Position numbers and translations under genes: made by a program. From the NCBI RefSeq assembly GCF_047974105.1, contig NZ_JBHYRS010000001.1, forward strand, positions 620,001 to 684,000: DNA of 64,000 nucleotides, written 5' to 3'. Source of the DNA: Mitsuokella sp047974105 (GTDB taxonomy: Bacteria > Bacillota > Negativicutes > Selenomonadales > Selenomonadaceae). Position 1 is the stretch's first letter; every line of letters starts with the position of its first letter. The notes under the pieces are model-generated. The model saw only the letters and a program-made list of their open reading frames with translations. It was not told the DNA's origin and did no database searches. Below, one piece after another: positions 25,023 to 34,059 of this stretch.

Positions 25023-27668
25023 TTGGGGAAGTTATACGGGCGGCTCATCCTGCTGCTCTTTCTAGTCTGCAGCCTGCTTCTTTGCTCACAGGCAGCAGCC
25101 AGGCCGCTGCTGCGCGTCGGCGTCCACGAACTCGGCACGGACATCACCGAAGATGAGTACGGGAATTTCTACGGCATGGACACGGACTTCATGCAGGCAC
25201 TGGGCAGCTATGCCGGCCGTCAGGTCATTTTTATTCCCGGCAGCTGGCAGGAAAATCAGGCACGGCTGGCTTCCGGTGAAATTGATGTTGTGGCCGGCAT
25301 CATCAAGACGCCGGAACGTCAGCAGACAATGCTGTTTTCCCATCTGATGATGGGGCGCATCAAACAGGAACAGGATTCCCGTATCAGTTCTTCTCCTTTT
25401 TGGGTCGAACCGCTCTATTTCGCTGTACGCAGGGATAACACCGCGCTGATGAATGAACTGGAACTGGCCAATGAACAGCTCATTGGCAACCGGCCGTATT
25501 TTGTCAGTTACCTTTACCGCCTGTATTACGGCCAGCAAAGTTCCCACAAACTGCAGCTTGCACCGCAGGAAGCCTCCTTTTTAAAAATGCATCCCGTCAT
25601 TTCGGCAGCAGTCATTGCGGACGAACGGCCTTTTGCCTATGTCGATGAACACGGAGAGCTGCAGGGCACGATGCGCAGGCTCACAGACCGTATCGAACAG
25701 GACCTCGGCATCAAGCTCAGCCTTATCATCGAGACCAATTACGAAAAGGCTTACGAAGACTTAAACTCCGGCAAAGCCCAAATTCTTCTGAATACAGACG
25801 GTGATATCAGCTGGGCCGCAGCGCATGGCCTGGATCTCACCACATCGTATCTGACTTCTTACTATACAGCCGTAACCCGCCGCGAGGGCATTCCTGATAA
25901 TCCCCGCATCGCCTGCTTTTGCCCGCATATCGCGGAACGTTTTCTGCGCCAGCGCTACAGTGAAAAACAACTGCGCCTGCATGACAGCGTGGAGAGCTGC
26001 CTTCAGGCCGTGCAGACAAAACAGGCTGATATGACGTTTCTGCGTCTGGAAACGGCTCAGTACAACATCTGGCAGGGGAATTTCCCTGACTTGAAAACAG
26101 ACGGCAGCATCGCTTTTTCCCGCGACATCGCCATTGGCGTTTCCAATCAGATGGAGCCGGAGCTCCTGCCGATCCTCGATAAGGAGATTGGCTTCATCGG
26201 CCGCGATGCCCTGCTGGACCAGTCTTCCTTTTACAATCCCAAAACCGAAGCCCAGCGCAGCTTTAAGTCGCTTTTCTTCGCCTATCCGCAGTATTTCGTC
26301 ACGGGACTTTCGCTGCTGCTGCTCATTCTTCTGCTGCTCTTCTGGCGTCAGATGAAAATGCGCCGCCAGCATACAGACGAGCTGCAGAAGATGCTCGATA
26401 CGGACCATTATACAGGGCTTCATAACCGCGGCTGGTTTGAACGTAAGGCAGGCCGGTATCTCGCCGCGCAGCCGGAGAATCGGGACTTTGCCATCATCAA
26501 ATTCGGCATCAGCCGGCCGGATATTCTCGTCAACACCTATGGAGCCGAAGTGATCTTTCATCTGCTGCAGCGCTTTACGGACAATCTGCAGCAGGCTGCC
26601 TGGGCAAAATTCCCCGCTGTCCATACCAGTGTCGGCAAGTTATTCTTTCTCGCTGACCTTCGGCATTTCCAAAATCAGGAAGAACTGGAACAGGCGCTGC
26701 GTTATCTTCTGCATCAGAATGAATATATCAATGTTGGCCATATGGTCGTCCACGTCGACTTCAAGATTGGCATCTGCAGTCTTTCTTCCCACAACGTTTC
26801 CATGGCTAAAGCGATGAATCAGGCAGACTTTGCCTTACATGAGGCACAGCCCATCTGCTTCTACAATGCCGAAATCCAGCAGAAAACCGAACTACTGAAC
26901 CGCATTGAAGGCCTGCAGCAGAAGGCCATGGCCAATAAAGAATTTAAGGTCTGGTATCAGCCCAAATACGACCTCAAAACGCGCCGCTGTGTCGGTGCCG
27001 AAGCTCTCGTGCGCTGGCAGAGCCGGGAACTCGGCTTTCTGCCGCCCGGACAGTTCATCCCGCTCTTCGAGCGAAACGGCTTCATCACACAGCTCGATTT
27101 TTTCATGCTCGGTCAGGTCATGACCTGGCAGAAAAAACGCCGACTGGCAGGTCTGCCCGTCGTGCCGGTCTCCGTCAATCAGTCGCGCCTCCATTTGCAG
27201 GAAAAGAATTATCTCACTTATATGCAGCGCCTCGTCACCTATTATTCTGCTAAAGATATCGAATTGGAACTCACCGAAACGGCGTTTTCTCTTCAGGAAC
27301 CAAAAATGCAGCAGCAGGCACTGAATGTCGGCCGGCGTTTGCAGGAAATGGGCTTCTGTCTTGATATCGATGATTTTGGCAGTGGCTACTCGAATCTCAC
27401 CCTGCTCAATGCCATGCCTTTCCGCGTCATCAAGATCGACCGCTCGCTGCTGCTCGCAGCCGAAGACGCCCCGCGCATGCAGACGGTTCTTGCCCATACC
27501 TGCAAACTGGGCCACGACCTCGGCATGACCATCATCTGCGAAGGCATCGAAACACCGGAGCAGGAAGAAATCCTGCTCCGCTGCGGCTGCGACCAGGGAC
27601 AGGGCTATCTCTACGGCAAACCGATGAAAGAAGCGGACTTTGAAGCCTTTCTTGCCGCCCATATCTGA
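25023..27668 (+). CDS. Periplasmic solute-binding sensor with degenerate GGDEF and EAL domains
   Basis: 881 aa. Signal sequence (about 1-27), then two stretches of the extracellular solute-binding fold (about 28-170 and 180-395; RVGVHELGTDITEDEYGNFYGMD resembles amino-acid-binding proteins), one membrane helix (about 418-440), a GGDEF-type fold (about 455-610, TGLHNRGWFERK) and an EAL domain (about 625-880). EAL residues are intact: GAEALVRW, VNQSRL, LELTETAF, DIDDFGSGYSNL, VIKIDRSLL, CEGIET, GQGYLYGKP. The GGDEF motif is replaced by GKLFFLADL, so this is probably a ligand-gated c-di-GMP phosphodiesterase. The start used is TTG at 25023, 11 nt after AAAGGGG; an ATT one codon upstream is possible. 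Confidence 0.86.
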   Translation: MGKLYGRLILLLFLVCSLLLCSQAAARPLLRVGVHELGTDITEDEYGNFYGMDTDFMQALGSYAGRQVIFIPGSWQENQARLASGEIDVVAGIIKTPERQQTMLFSHLMMGRIKQEQDSRISSSPFWVEPLYFAVRRDNTALMNELELANEQLIGNRPYFVSYLYRLYYGQQSSHKLQLAPQEASFLKMHPVISAAVIADERPFAYVDEHGELQGTMRRLTDRIEQDLGIKLSLIIETNYEKAYEDLNSGKAQILLNTDGDISWAAAHGLDLTTSYLTSYYTAVTRREGIPDNPRIACFCPHIAERFLRQRYSEKQLRLHDSVESCLQAVQTKQADMTFLRLETAQYNIWQGNFPDLKTDGSIAFSRDIAIGVSNQMEPELLPILDKEIGFIGRDALLDQSSFYNPKTEAQRSFKSLFFAYPQYFVTGLSLLLLILLLLFWRQMKMRRQHTDELQKMLDTDHYTGLHNRGWFERKAGRYLAAQPENRDFAIIKFGISRPDILVNTYGAEVIFHLLQRFTDNLQQAAWAKFPAVHTSVGKLFFLADLRHFQNQEELEQALRYLLHQNEYINVGHMVVHVDFKIGICSLSSHNVSMAKAMNQADFALHEAQPICFYNAEIQQKTELLNRIEGLQQKAMANKEFKVWYQPKYDLKTRRCVGAEALVRWQSRELGFLPPGQFIPLFERNGFITQLDFFMLGQVMTWQKKRRLAGLPVVPVSVNQSRLHLQEKNYLTYMQRLVTYYSAKDIELELTETAFSLQEPKMQQQALNVGRRLQEMGFCLDIDDFGSGYSNLTLLNAMPFRVIKIDRSLLLAAEDAPRMQTVLAHTCKLGHDLGMTIICEGIETPEQEEILLRCGCDQGQGYLYGKPMKEADFEAFLAAHI

Positions 27669-27689
27669 CGGCAGTGAGGATGGCAGCAT

Positions 27690-27729
27690 AAAAAAACTCT
27701 GGCACATCTATTTTGTGTCAGAGTTTTTT
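27690..27729. terminator. Bidirectional terminator
   Basis: AAAAAACTCTGgCACA ... TGTGtCAGAGTTTTTT between the convergent EAL-sensor and FakA-like genes. Confidence 0.9.
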
Positions 27730-27772
27730 CTATATCTCAGCCAAAATTTACGCCCGCGTGCAGGCGAGCTGC

Positions 27773-29032
27773 TCAGCCATTGAGCAGACCGGCAGCCTGC
27801 TGCATGGCCTCGCTGTTCTCGGCAGCATCTTTCTCCGGGTCAAACGCCTTGATGGCCTTGGCCTGCTGCATCTTGTCCTGACAGAGGACGAGCTCTACGC
27901 GGCTGCCGAGCAGGCGTTTTGCCTGACGGAAGGCCAGGCGGAAATCGCGGCTCCACGAAATCATAACGTATGACGAAGCGAGGTCACTGTGGGCTGCATT
28001 GACGAGCTCACCGACAGAAGGACAATTATCTTCCCCGCCATTGACAATGATATGTACGCCGGCATCCTGCAGCTCACGTGCCTGCACCTTGTTCTCGGCC
28101 ACGGCCAGCAGGGCCACGCGCATCAGGGCGCCATGCGCATTCAGGACATGGCTCTCGCTCATATTCGTGATGTGCAGATTCTTGATGGGCCCCCAGCCGA
28201 TGGCCTGCTCTATGACCTTGCCGACATGGTCGGTATGCAGATGGACCTCAACACCCTTTTCATGGCGCTCGACGAGTGCAAAACTCGAGTATTCGCGCAG
28301 GTGGCGCTCGAACTCCGGCACGTCGACACGCGTGTTGAGAATCGTAAAGCGCACACAGTATGGGCGCACGAGGTCTTCTCGCGGATCCGGCATGCCCGGC
28401 TGGCCTGCCTCCAGTCCCAGTGAGAGGCTGACGCTCGGCGAAACAAAGTTGCCGTCAAGGCCCTTGAGGCAGCCAGAAAGGAACGTGAACATGATGCGCG
28501 CGCCCGCATCTTCATGGTCCATCTTTGCCAGTGCCTGTTTGCCCGCTTCAATGGCTGCCTGCAGGATTTCCGAAATCGGCAGGTTGGCACGCACAGCGTG
28601 ATAAGCGCCCTTTGCCACGGCCTTGGCCACCATGATGATTGGCTGCTCCGGCTCCTCCGGCACAGCGCGCTGCGCATAGAGAATGCCATACTGGAAGGCC
28701 TTGCCAAACTCCGACGAAGTGGCATTGTACTTGCCCGAAAGCCCTTTACCAAGGCCGCGGAACATCTGCGCGAGCACGATGCCGGCGCTGCCGCGCGCCC
28801 CGAAGACAGCTGCCGTCGCCACGCGGCGTGCGAGCCCGCCTATGCTGTCATCCTTTGTCTCCGACAGCGGCATGACAGCAGCCCCCATCGTACGCAGGAT
28901 ATGCGTGCCGGGCATATGCCCGGCCCCTTTCAGTGCATTGATTTGTTCATATTCAAGCAGAAATTCGCTGTACGCGCCGGATACCATGCGCTTGAAATCA
29001 CTGCCAGTAATTACTTCTCTATTTCCTGTCAT
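27773..29032 (-). CDS. FakA-like DAK2-domain protein lacking the catalytic aspartates
   Basis: 419 aa. Resembles fatty acid kinase FakA from end to end: an ARGSAGIVLAQMFRGLGKGL segment (FakA has ARGNSGVILSQLFRG), the middle domain with VEVHLHTDHVGKVIEQA and ITNMSESH, and the C-terminal part with VNGGEDNCPSVGELVNA. However, the nucleotide/Mg motif PDGDTGTNM of active FakA is replaced at 31-49 by a sequence containing GAGHMPGTH, and the later SGGKGL region is altered. The protein is also shorter than the usual roughly 550 residues, ending about 110 residues early. It therefore looks like a non-catalytic FakA paralogue. What it does is unknown; binding of FakB-type lipid carriers is one possibility. 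Confidence 0.75.
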   Translation of the reverse strand: MTGNREVITGSDFKRMVSGAYSEFLLEYEQINALKGAGHMPGTHILRTMGAAVMPLSETKDDSIGGLARRVATAAVFGARGSAGIVLAQMFRGLGKGLSGKYNATSSEFGKAFQYGILYAQRAVPEEPEQPIIMVAKAVAKGAYHAVRANLPISEILQAAIEAGKQALAKMDHEDAGARIMFTFLSGCLKGLDGNFVSPSVSLSLGLEAGQPGMPDPREDLVRPYCVRFTILNTRVDVPEFERHLREYSSFALVERHEKGVEVHLHTDHVGKVIEQAIGWGPIKNLHITNMSESHVLNAHGALMRVALLAVAENKVQARELQDAGVHIIVNGGEDNCPSVGELVNAAHSDLASSYVMISWSRDFRLAFRQAKRLLGSRVELVLCQDKMQQAKAIKAFDPEKDAAENSEAMQQAAGLLNG

Positions 29033-29236
29033 ATTCCATCACACCCGTTTCTTTTTACCGCCCTGCGCTCATACCGAACTTTTTAAAACAGGAAGGTTAC
29101 TTTCTATTATAATTCGCGACGAAAAAGAAAACACCTCTATTTTGCAAAAATTCTTCAAGATATTTCTAAAAACAGCTGGAATATCCCCTCGTCCTGAAAA
29201 AAATTGCCATAACTTGCCCGAAAAGAAAAATTTCCC

Positions 29237-29338
29237 TTGCAACTGACCGCAAAAACAGCTATCATAGATATATGTGTCAAATCACATACTCACGTGAAAT
29301 GAATCCATCCAGCATCAACCCATTGCATGGATTTCACT
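29237..29338 (+). promoter_or_regulatory. rpmF promoter and leader hairpin
   Basis: TTGCAA (29237-29242) and TATCAT (29260-29265) with 17 bp spacing give a start near 29272 and a leader of about 100 nt. In the leader, GTGA-[AATG]-AATCCAT (29294-29308) pairs with ATGGATTTCAC (29328-29338), an 11-bp stem with a 4-nt bulge, just ahead of the GGAGGTG ribosome site. The rest of 29033-29236 shows only the AT-rich upstream region of the FakA-like gene. Confidence 0.65.
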
Positions 29339-29370
29339 GAAGGAACACGTACCTCGGAGGTGAAAATCAA

Positions 29371-29550
29371 ATGGCAGTACCAAAGCGCAAAACTTCTAAG
29401 GCACGCCGCGACCAGCGCCGTGCTAACTGGAAGCTCGAAGCTCCCGGCTTCGTTGCCTGCCCGCAGTGCCACGAACCGAAAATGCCGCATCACGTTTGCC
29501 CGGAATGCGGTTACTATGACGGCAAAGAAGTCGTCAAAGCAGCAGAATAA
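29371..29550 (+). CDS. rpmF: 50S ribosomal protein bL32
   Basis: 59 residues beginning MAVPKRKTSKARRDQRRANW, the universal bL32 start. Two CxxC pairs are kept (C29PQC and C42PEC in the CPQCHEPKMPHHVCPECG stretch), so this is the zinc-binding form. Behind GGAGGTG at 29356-29362. The YceD/DUF177 gene that precedes rpmF in many bacteria is absent here. Confidence 0.97.
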   Translation: MAVPKRKTSKARRDQRRANWKLEAPGFVACPQCHEPKMPHHVCPECGYYDGKEVVKAAE

Positions 29551-29562
29551 TGCTTGCAAAGG

Positions 29563-29598
29563 GTCAGGTCTTTCCCTTAGGGAAAGGCCTGATTTTTT
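29563..29598 (+). terminator. rpmF terminator
   Basis: TCAGGtCTTTCCC-TTA-GGGAAAGgCCTGA followed by TTTTTT. Confidence 0.92.
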
Positions 29599-29665
29599 AT
29601 TTCCTATTATATAGGATACAGACAATAAAAAAGTCCCTGCAGCGCTGCAGGGACTGATTTGCAAA

Positions 29666-29754
29666 TGGCAGAGAGGGTGGGATTCGAACCCACGGTGGCT
29701 ATTAACCACACTTGATTTCGAGTCAAGCACCTTCGACCACTCGGACACCTCTCC
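29666..29754 (-). tRNA. tRNA-Ser (anticodon CGA), CCA encoded
   Basis: Class II tRNA: acceptor GGAGAGG/CCTCTCT (G-U at the end pair), anticodon loop CTCGAAA, long variable arm (TGTGGTTAATAGCCACC region), T arm GTGGG-TTCGAAT-CCCAC, discriminator G then CCA at 29666-29668. Confidence 0.96.
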
Positions 29755-29866
29755 GTGTTCGTTGAAGAACATATAATATATTAGCATATCTTCTCGCCAA
29801 TGTAAAGCCCTTTTTTCGCTCTGTTTTTCTCTTTTAAAGTCAAACCATAAAAAGAATGGTTACTAG

Positions 29867-29914
29867 TTGACAATTTGGCAAATAACACGTAGAATAACCT
29901 TATAAAATATTTAT
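29867..29914 (+). promoter_or_regulatory. perR promoter, possible Per box
   Basis: TTGACA (29867-29872) and TAGAAT (29890-29895) spaced 17 bp, predicted start near 29902. The AT-rich TTATAAAATATTTAT at 29900-29914 overlaps the start and faintly resembles a Per box, but its symmetry is poor. Confidence 0.65.
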
Positions 29915-29966
29915 TCTCCGTTAGTGTACCCTTGAGACAATCTAAGGAAAAATATGAGGTGATATC

Positions 29967-30407
29967 ATGCTGACTCCGACCGAACTGACCAGCCGCCTGC
30001 GCGAAGCGGGCTTCAAAGTAACGCCGCAGCGTCTCGCAGTTTACAACATGCTTTCCCATACGAAAGCACATCCAAATGCCGATATGATTTACCGTGAGCT
30101 CCAGCCGCTCTATCCGACGATGAGCCTGGCTACGGTCTACAAGGCTCTGGCCATCCTCTGTGACCTCGGTCTTGCCCAGGAACTCAACGTCGGCGAAGAG
30201 GCGTTCCGCTATGACGCAGATACGAGCCATCATCCGCATATCCGCTGCACCTGCTGCGGCCGCGTCGATGATGTGCCGGTGCTCAACACGAATGGCGTTT
30301 ACGAGCAGGTTAAGGATGAGACAGGCTATGAGCTCTCCGACCATCAGCTTTATTTCTTCGGCGTCTGCCCGGAATGCCAGAAAAAGCAGAAGAAAAATCT
30401 TCACTAA
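29967..30407 (+). CDS. perR: Peroxide-responsive repressor PerR (Fur family)
   Basis: 146 aa metalloregulator with an N-terminal winged helix (SLATVYKAL recognition region) and C-terminal dimer domain. Structural zinc cysteines C94/C97 and C134/C137 are present. The regulatory metal ligands of Bacillus PerR (H37, D85, H91, H93, D104) align at H35, D83, H89, H91 and D102, a constant offset of two; the Asp at 83 separates PerR from Fur. It should sense H2O2 by iron-catalysed histidine oxidation and repress peroxide defence genes. ATG after TGAGGTG. Followed by a strong terminator. Confidence 0.93.
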   Translation: MLTPTELTSRLREAGFKVTPQRLAVYNMLSHTKAHPNADMIYRELQPLYPTMSLATVYKALAILCDLGLAQELNVGEEAFRYDADTSHHPHIRCTCCGRVDDVPVLNTNGVYEQVKDETGYELSDHQLYFFGVCPECQKKQKKNLH

Positions 30408-30426
30408 GCTAAAAACACTCTCTTTA

Positions 30427-30462
30427 CCAAAAATGCTGACACGATTGTGTCAGCATTTTTGG
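30427..30462. terminator. Bidirectional terminator between perR and the TRAP permease
   Basis: CCAAAAATGCTGACAC-GATT-GTGTCAGCATTTTTGG, a 16-bp perfect stem containing T runs on both strands, between convergent genes. Confidence 0.92.
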
Positions 30463-30500
30463 TTTATAGAATTGTTTGAGGAGAGACAAAAAGGAATCAA

Positions 30501-32429
30501 TCAGGCAGCTGCCATCTTCTTGCGGCGTTTGAGCTGCAGGAAGAGAATGACGGCAAACAGGATGAAACCTGCAATATCTGTCATGAAGCCCGGCTTGATC
30601 ATCATGAGGCCGCCGGCGATGAGCACGAGACGCTCAAAGGCATTGCAGTCATCGGCAAGATAGCCGATGAGGGCCGAAGAAAGGGCCACCATGCCGATAA
30701 GGGCCGTGAGCGTCGTCAGGAACAGGTCAAAGGCTGTACCCTCCAGCATCAAAAGGACCGGTGACAGCACGAACATATACGGAATAATGAACGCCGCAAT
30801 GGCCAGTTTCGAGGCATTTATCCCTGTCCTTAAAGGATTGCCTCCGGAGATGCCGGACCCCGCAAAGGCTGCGAGCGCGACCGGCGGCGTGACATCGGCG
30901 ATAATGCCGAAGTAGAACACGAACATATGCGCACAGAGAACAGGTACACCCATCTGCACGAGAGCCGGTGCAGCAATCGTCGACGTGATGACGTAGTTTG
31001 CCGTCGTCGGCACGCCCATGCCGAGTACGATGGCCGTAATCATCGTGAAGAACATCGTCGGCAGCAGCAGTCCGCCCGAAAGGTCCAAAAGGCCCGAAGC
31101 GAGCTTGAGGCCGACGCCCGTCTTCGTGACGACGCCGATGATGATGCCGGCAGAAGCACAGGCCACGAGGACGGACAGCACGTTGCGTGCGCCGCGGTCA
31201 AGACCGCGGACAATCTCAATCGGCTTCATACGCGTCGCTTTGCGCAGGGCCGAACAAAGGATAGAAAGCACAATGGCGACCAGAGCGGCGCGCATCGGCG
31301 TGTAGCCGGCGACGAGCAGATAAACGATGACAATGAGCGGCAGAGCGAGGTGGCCGCGCTCCCGCAGGATATTGCCGATTTTCGGCAGCTGGCTCCGCGG
31401 GATGCCCTTGAGATTGCCGCGCTTCGCTTCGAAATGAACGCCGAGCCAGATACCGGCAAAATAGAGGAAGGCCGGCACAATAGCAGCTTTGACAATGTCG
31501 ATGTACGGCACGCCGACAAATTCAGCCATGAGGAACGCCGCAGCGCCCATGACCGGCGGCATGAGCTGACCGCCCGTCGAAGCTGCCGCCTCAACGGCGC
31601 CGGCAAAATCCTTATGATAGCCGAGTTTCTTCATCATCGGAATCGTAAGAGAGCCCGTGCCGACGACGTTGGCTACCGAACTGCCCGAAACCGTACCCAT
31701 GAGGCCCGAAGACAGGACGGCGACTTTTGCCGGACCGCCGCTGGCCCAGCCGGCAATGGCATTGGCGAGGTCGATGAAAAATTTGCCAAGGCCCGTGGAC
31801 TCCAAGTAAGCGCCGAACAGAATGAACAGGAAAATGAACGTCGAAGAAACGCCCAGCGGAATGCCGAAGATACCTTCTGTCGTGAAGTACAGATGGCCGA
31901 CGAGCTGCTCAATGGTCAGCCCGCGGTGGGCAAGCACACCCGGCATATAAGGACCGGCAAAGGCATAAGCGAGGAACGCCAGCACGACACAGACCATCGG
32001 CAGACCGACGATGCGGCGCGTGGCCTCAATGACGAGCAGGATGCCGACAAGGCCCACGGCAAGGTCGACGCCCGAGACCGTACCCGAACGCAGCACAAGG
32101 TGCTGATACTCGATGACGATGTACGCCGGTGTTGCCGCGCCGAGGATGGCCAACAGCACATCAAAGGGATGCACCTTATAGCGCGACCACGACTTGCGCG
32201 TCGGATACAGGAGATACACGAGCGCGAGGCCAAAGCCAAGATGGACGGCACGCTGCAGCTGGGCATCGAGCACGCCGAATGTCGCCGTGTAGAGCTGGAA
32301 GATGGAGAATGTGATGGCAATGGCCGAGACAATCTTGGCCATGATGCCCTTGTACACCATCGTATCGGATTCTTTATCGTATTTTTTTAGAATATCATCT
32401 GCGGATTTTGGATCCAGCTTTTCAGTCAT
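30501..32429 (-). CDS. TRAP transporter permease, fused small and large subunits (TAXI type)
   Basis: 642 aa with about 16 hydrophobic helices: the first four correspond to the small DctQ-like unit, the rest to the DctM-like unit (landmarks GVSSTFIFLFILFGAYLE, VSGSSVANVVGTGSLTIPMMKK, ASTGGQLMPPVMGAAAFLMAE, GMGVPTTANYV, ITADVTPPVALAA-like ADVTPPVALAAFA). Sodium-driven uptake with a TAXI-type binding protein. The ATG at 32427-32429 (MTEKLDPKS) follows AGAGAGGATG at a normal distance; the ATG three codons earlier sits on the ribosome site. The substrate of this branch, perhaps glutamate or other carboxylates, is not predictable. Confidence 0.94.
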   Translation of the reverse strand: MTEKLDPKSADDILKKYDKESDTMVYKGIMAKIVSAIAITFSIFQLYTATFGVLDAQLQRAVHLGFGLALVYLLYPTRKSWSRYKVHPFDVLLAILGAATPAYIVIEYQHLVLRSGTVSGVDLAVGLVGILLVIEATRRIVGLPMVCVVLAFLAYAFAGPYMPGVLAHRGLTIEQLVGHLYFTTEGIFGIPLGVSSTFIFLFILFGAYLESTGLGKFFIDLANAIAGWASGGPAKVAVLSSGLMGTVSGSSVANVVGTGSLTIPMMKKLGYHKDFAGAVEAAASTGGQLMPPVMGAAAFLMAEFVGVPYIDIVKAAIVPAFLYFAGIWLGVHFEAKRGNLKGIPRSQLPKIGNILRERGHLALPLIVIVYLLVAGYTPMRAALVAIVLSILCSALRKATRMKPIEIVRGLDRGARNVLSVLVACASAGIIIGVVTKTGVGLKLASGLLDLSGGLLLPTMFFTMITAIVLGMGVPTTANYVITSTIAAPALVQMGVPVLCAHMFVFYFGIIADVTPPVALAAFAGSGISGGNPLRTGINASKLAIAAFIIPYMFVLSPVLLMLEGTAFDLFLTTLTALIGMVALSSALIGYLADDCNAFERLVLIAGGLMMIKPGFMTDIAGFILFAVILFLQLKRRKKMAAA

Positions 32430-32501
32430 AAAAAACATCCTCTCTGCTTCTCATCCCCGTAGATCCATATACCATATAATAATGGATGGGAAGTAAAAGT
32501 A

Positions 32502-32987
32502 TCATTTACCAAGGAGTCCCCGGTAAAGCGGCATAATCGCTAAATCGATGCGCGTGCCAGGCGCATAGCGTTCATAGAGCCGGTATGTACGGCCATTCAG
32601 CGTCAGGGTAAGCTTGGTGCCCACACCCGTGCGCAGGGATAAATCCCTGAAATGCCGGTCCATATGGTCAAACACATAATAATTGCCCTCTTCGCGAAAA
32701 TCGCCTTCTTCCTCCAGGAAGGGCAGTCCCACGCCAAACGACTGGTATTTTGTCGAAAGCAGCGTAAAACCATCGCGGGCATCATTGACTTCAAGATTCT
32801 CAAGAACCGGCGTCTTCTGCACCGAATGAATAAAATGAATGGAAAATGGCAGTCCCGGCCTTGCCTCGACTACAGCCACCCGCTCGCCCGCTGCCCGTAC
32901 CACAAGGCACGGGGTCAAAAAGACATTGAGCAGGCCAAAGATGACAGCTAAGGCAGTTAGACCGGCACAAATTGAATAACGACGCAT
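32502..32987 (-). CDS. DUF1850 protein of the TAXI-TRAP system
   Basis: 161 aa: one N-terminal membrane helix (about 8-30) and an extracytoplasmic beta-rich domain with FSIHFIHSVQKTPVLENLEV and the TKYQSFGVGLPF stretch typical of DUF1850. Genes of this family commonly sit between the TAXI binding protein and its fused permease, as here. Role unknown. ATG at 32985-32987. Confidence 0.85.
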   Translation of the reverse strand: MRRYSICAGLTALAVIFGLLNVFLTPCLVVRAAGERVAVVEARPGLPFSIHFIHSVQKTPVLENLEVNDARDGFTLLSTKYQSFGVGLPFLEEEGDFREEGNYYVFDHMDRHFRDLSLRTGVGTKLTLTLNGRTYRLYERYAPGTRIDLAIMPLYRGLLGK

Positions 32988-33008
32988 CGTAAAATCACCA
33001 GGTCAAAA

Positions 33009-33080
33009 GCAAAAAGGCCTCTCCATCACCATCATCGTCATGCCTTTCCAGCACATGAACGGACGAAAGAGACCTTTTGC
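33009..33080 (-). terminator. Intercistronic hairpin after the TAXI binding-protein gene
   Basis: Arms GCAAAAAGGcCTCT (33009-33022) and AGAGaCCTTTTGC (33068-33080) enclose a 45-nt loop, with T-rich sequence on the far side. It would partly stop transcription after the binding-protein gene, giving more of it than of the permease. Confidence 0.6.
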
Positions 33081-33096
33081 TTATTCTTTACTCTTC

Positions 33097-34059
33097 TTAC
33101 TCTTTAAAGAACTTCTCAGCACCGGCATTCATCGGCAGCGACATGCCCTTCATGGCACCTTCCTTCGTGATGAGCTTGCCTACAGAATGAGCGGCCTGCA
33201 GACGGTCGAGATTCGAGAAGATTGCCTTGGCAATATCATAGCCCATCTTGTCGTCGACTTTATCCGTAGCGACGAGCATAGCCATAACGGAGATCGTCGG
33301 GACTTCCTCATCAAAGCCGGCATACGTACCAGCCGGAATGGTCGTCTTCGTGTAGAACGGATACTTGGCAATCAGAGCATCGGCCTTATCCGCATCGATT
33401 GGCAGCAGGCGGACCTTATTCTGCGAAGCGATATCCTGTACCGAGGACGTCGGGTAGCCGGCCGTCAGGAACGCTGCATCGACATTGCCGTCCTTGAGGG
33501 CGCTGGCGCCTTCAGCAAAGGAGAGGTACTGGACGTCGATATCATCGTACGTGATGCCATAAGCCTCGAGAATCTGGCGGGCATTGGCCTCAGCGCCCGA
33601 GCCTGCAGCACCGACGGCGACGCGCTTGCCCTTGAGGTCCTTGATGCTCTTGATGCCGGCCTTATCGAGCGTGACGAACTGGCACGTCTCCGGATAAAGC
33701 GAAGCGATGCCGCGGATGTTGTCAACTTTCTTGTCCTTGAACATCTCCGTGCCGTTGACAGCGTAATACGTGATATCGTTCTGGACAATGGCGAGGTCAA
33801 CCGAATTGTCCTTGAGCATGTTGATATTGGCGACCGTAGCACCCGTTGACTGTGCACTCGCATTCATGCCGGGGATTTCCTTATTGAGGATTTCGGCCAT
33901 GGCACCGCCGATTGGATAGTACGTACCAGCCGTACCGCCCGTCGCGATGTTAAGGAATTTTTTCTGACTGCTTTCACTGCCGCAGCCGGCTAAAAGCACG
34001 GCTGTCATAACCGCTATAAGTCCCACGGTCAGCATTTTGGTCAAGGAATGAAACTTCAT
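33097..34059 (-). CDS. TAXI-type TRAP solute-binding lipoprotein
   Basis: 320 aa extracytoplasmic receptor. Lipoprotein signal with LLAGC (Cys about 25), then the TAXI signature IATGGTAGTYYPIGGAMAEI, DLAIVQNDITYYA and VGAAGSGAEANARQIL. It captures the substrate and hands it to the fused permease downstream. ATG at 34057-34059 behind GGGAGGCG; six more in-frame residues upstream are less likely. First gene of the operon. Confidence 0.93.
   Translation of the reverse strand: MKFHSLTKMLTVGLIAVMTAVLLAGCGSESSQKKFLNIATGGTAGTYYPIGGAMAEILNKEIPGMNASAQSTGATVANINMLKDNSVDLAIVQNDITYYAVNGTEMFKDKKVDNIRGIASLYPETCQFVTLDKAGIKSIKDLKGKRVAVGAAGSGAEANARQILEAYGITYDDIDVQYLSFAEGASALKDGNVDAAFLTAGYPTSSVQDIASQNKVRLLPIDADKADALIAKYPFYTKTTIPAGTYAGFDEEVPTISVMAMLVATDKVDDKMGYDIAKAIFSNLDRLQAAHSVGKLITKEGAMKGMSLPMNAGAEKFFKE

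Noticed and set aside
29900..29914. Per box at the perR promoter as a firm call
   Set aside because: Position is right but the arms are not symmetric; kept only as a possibility in the promoter entry.
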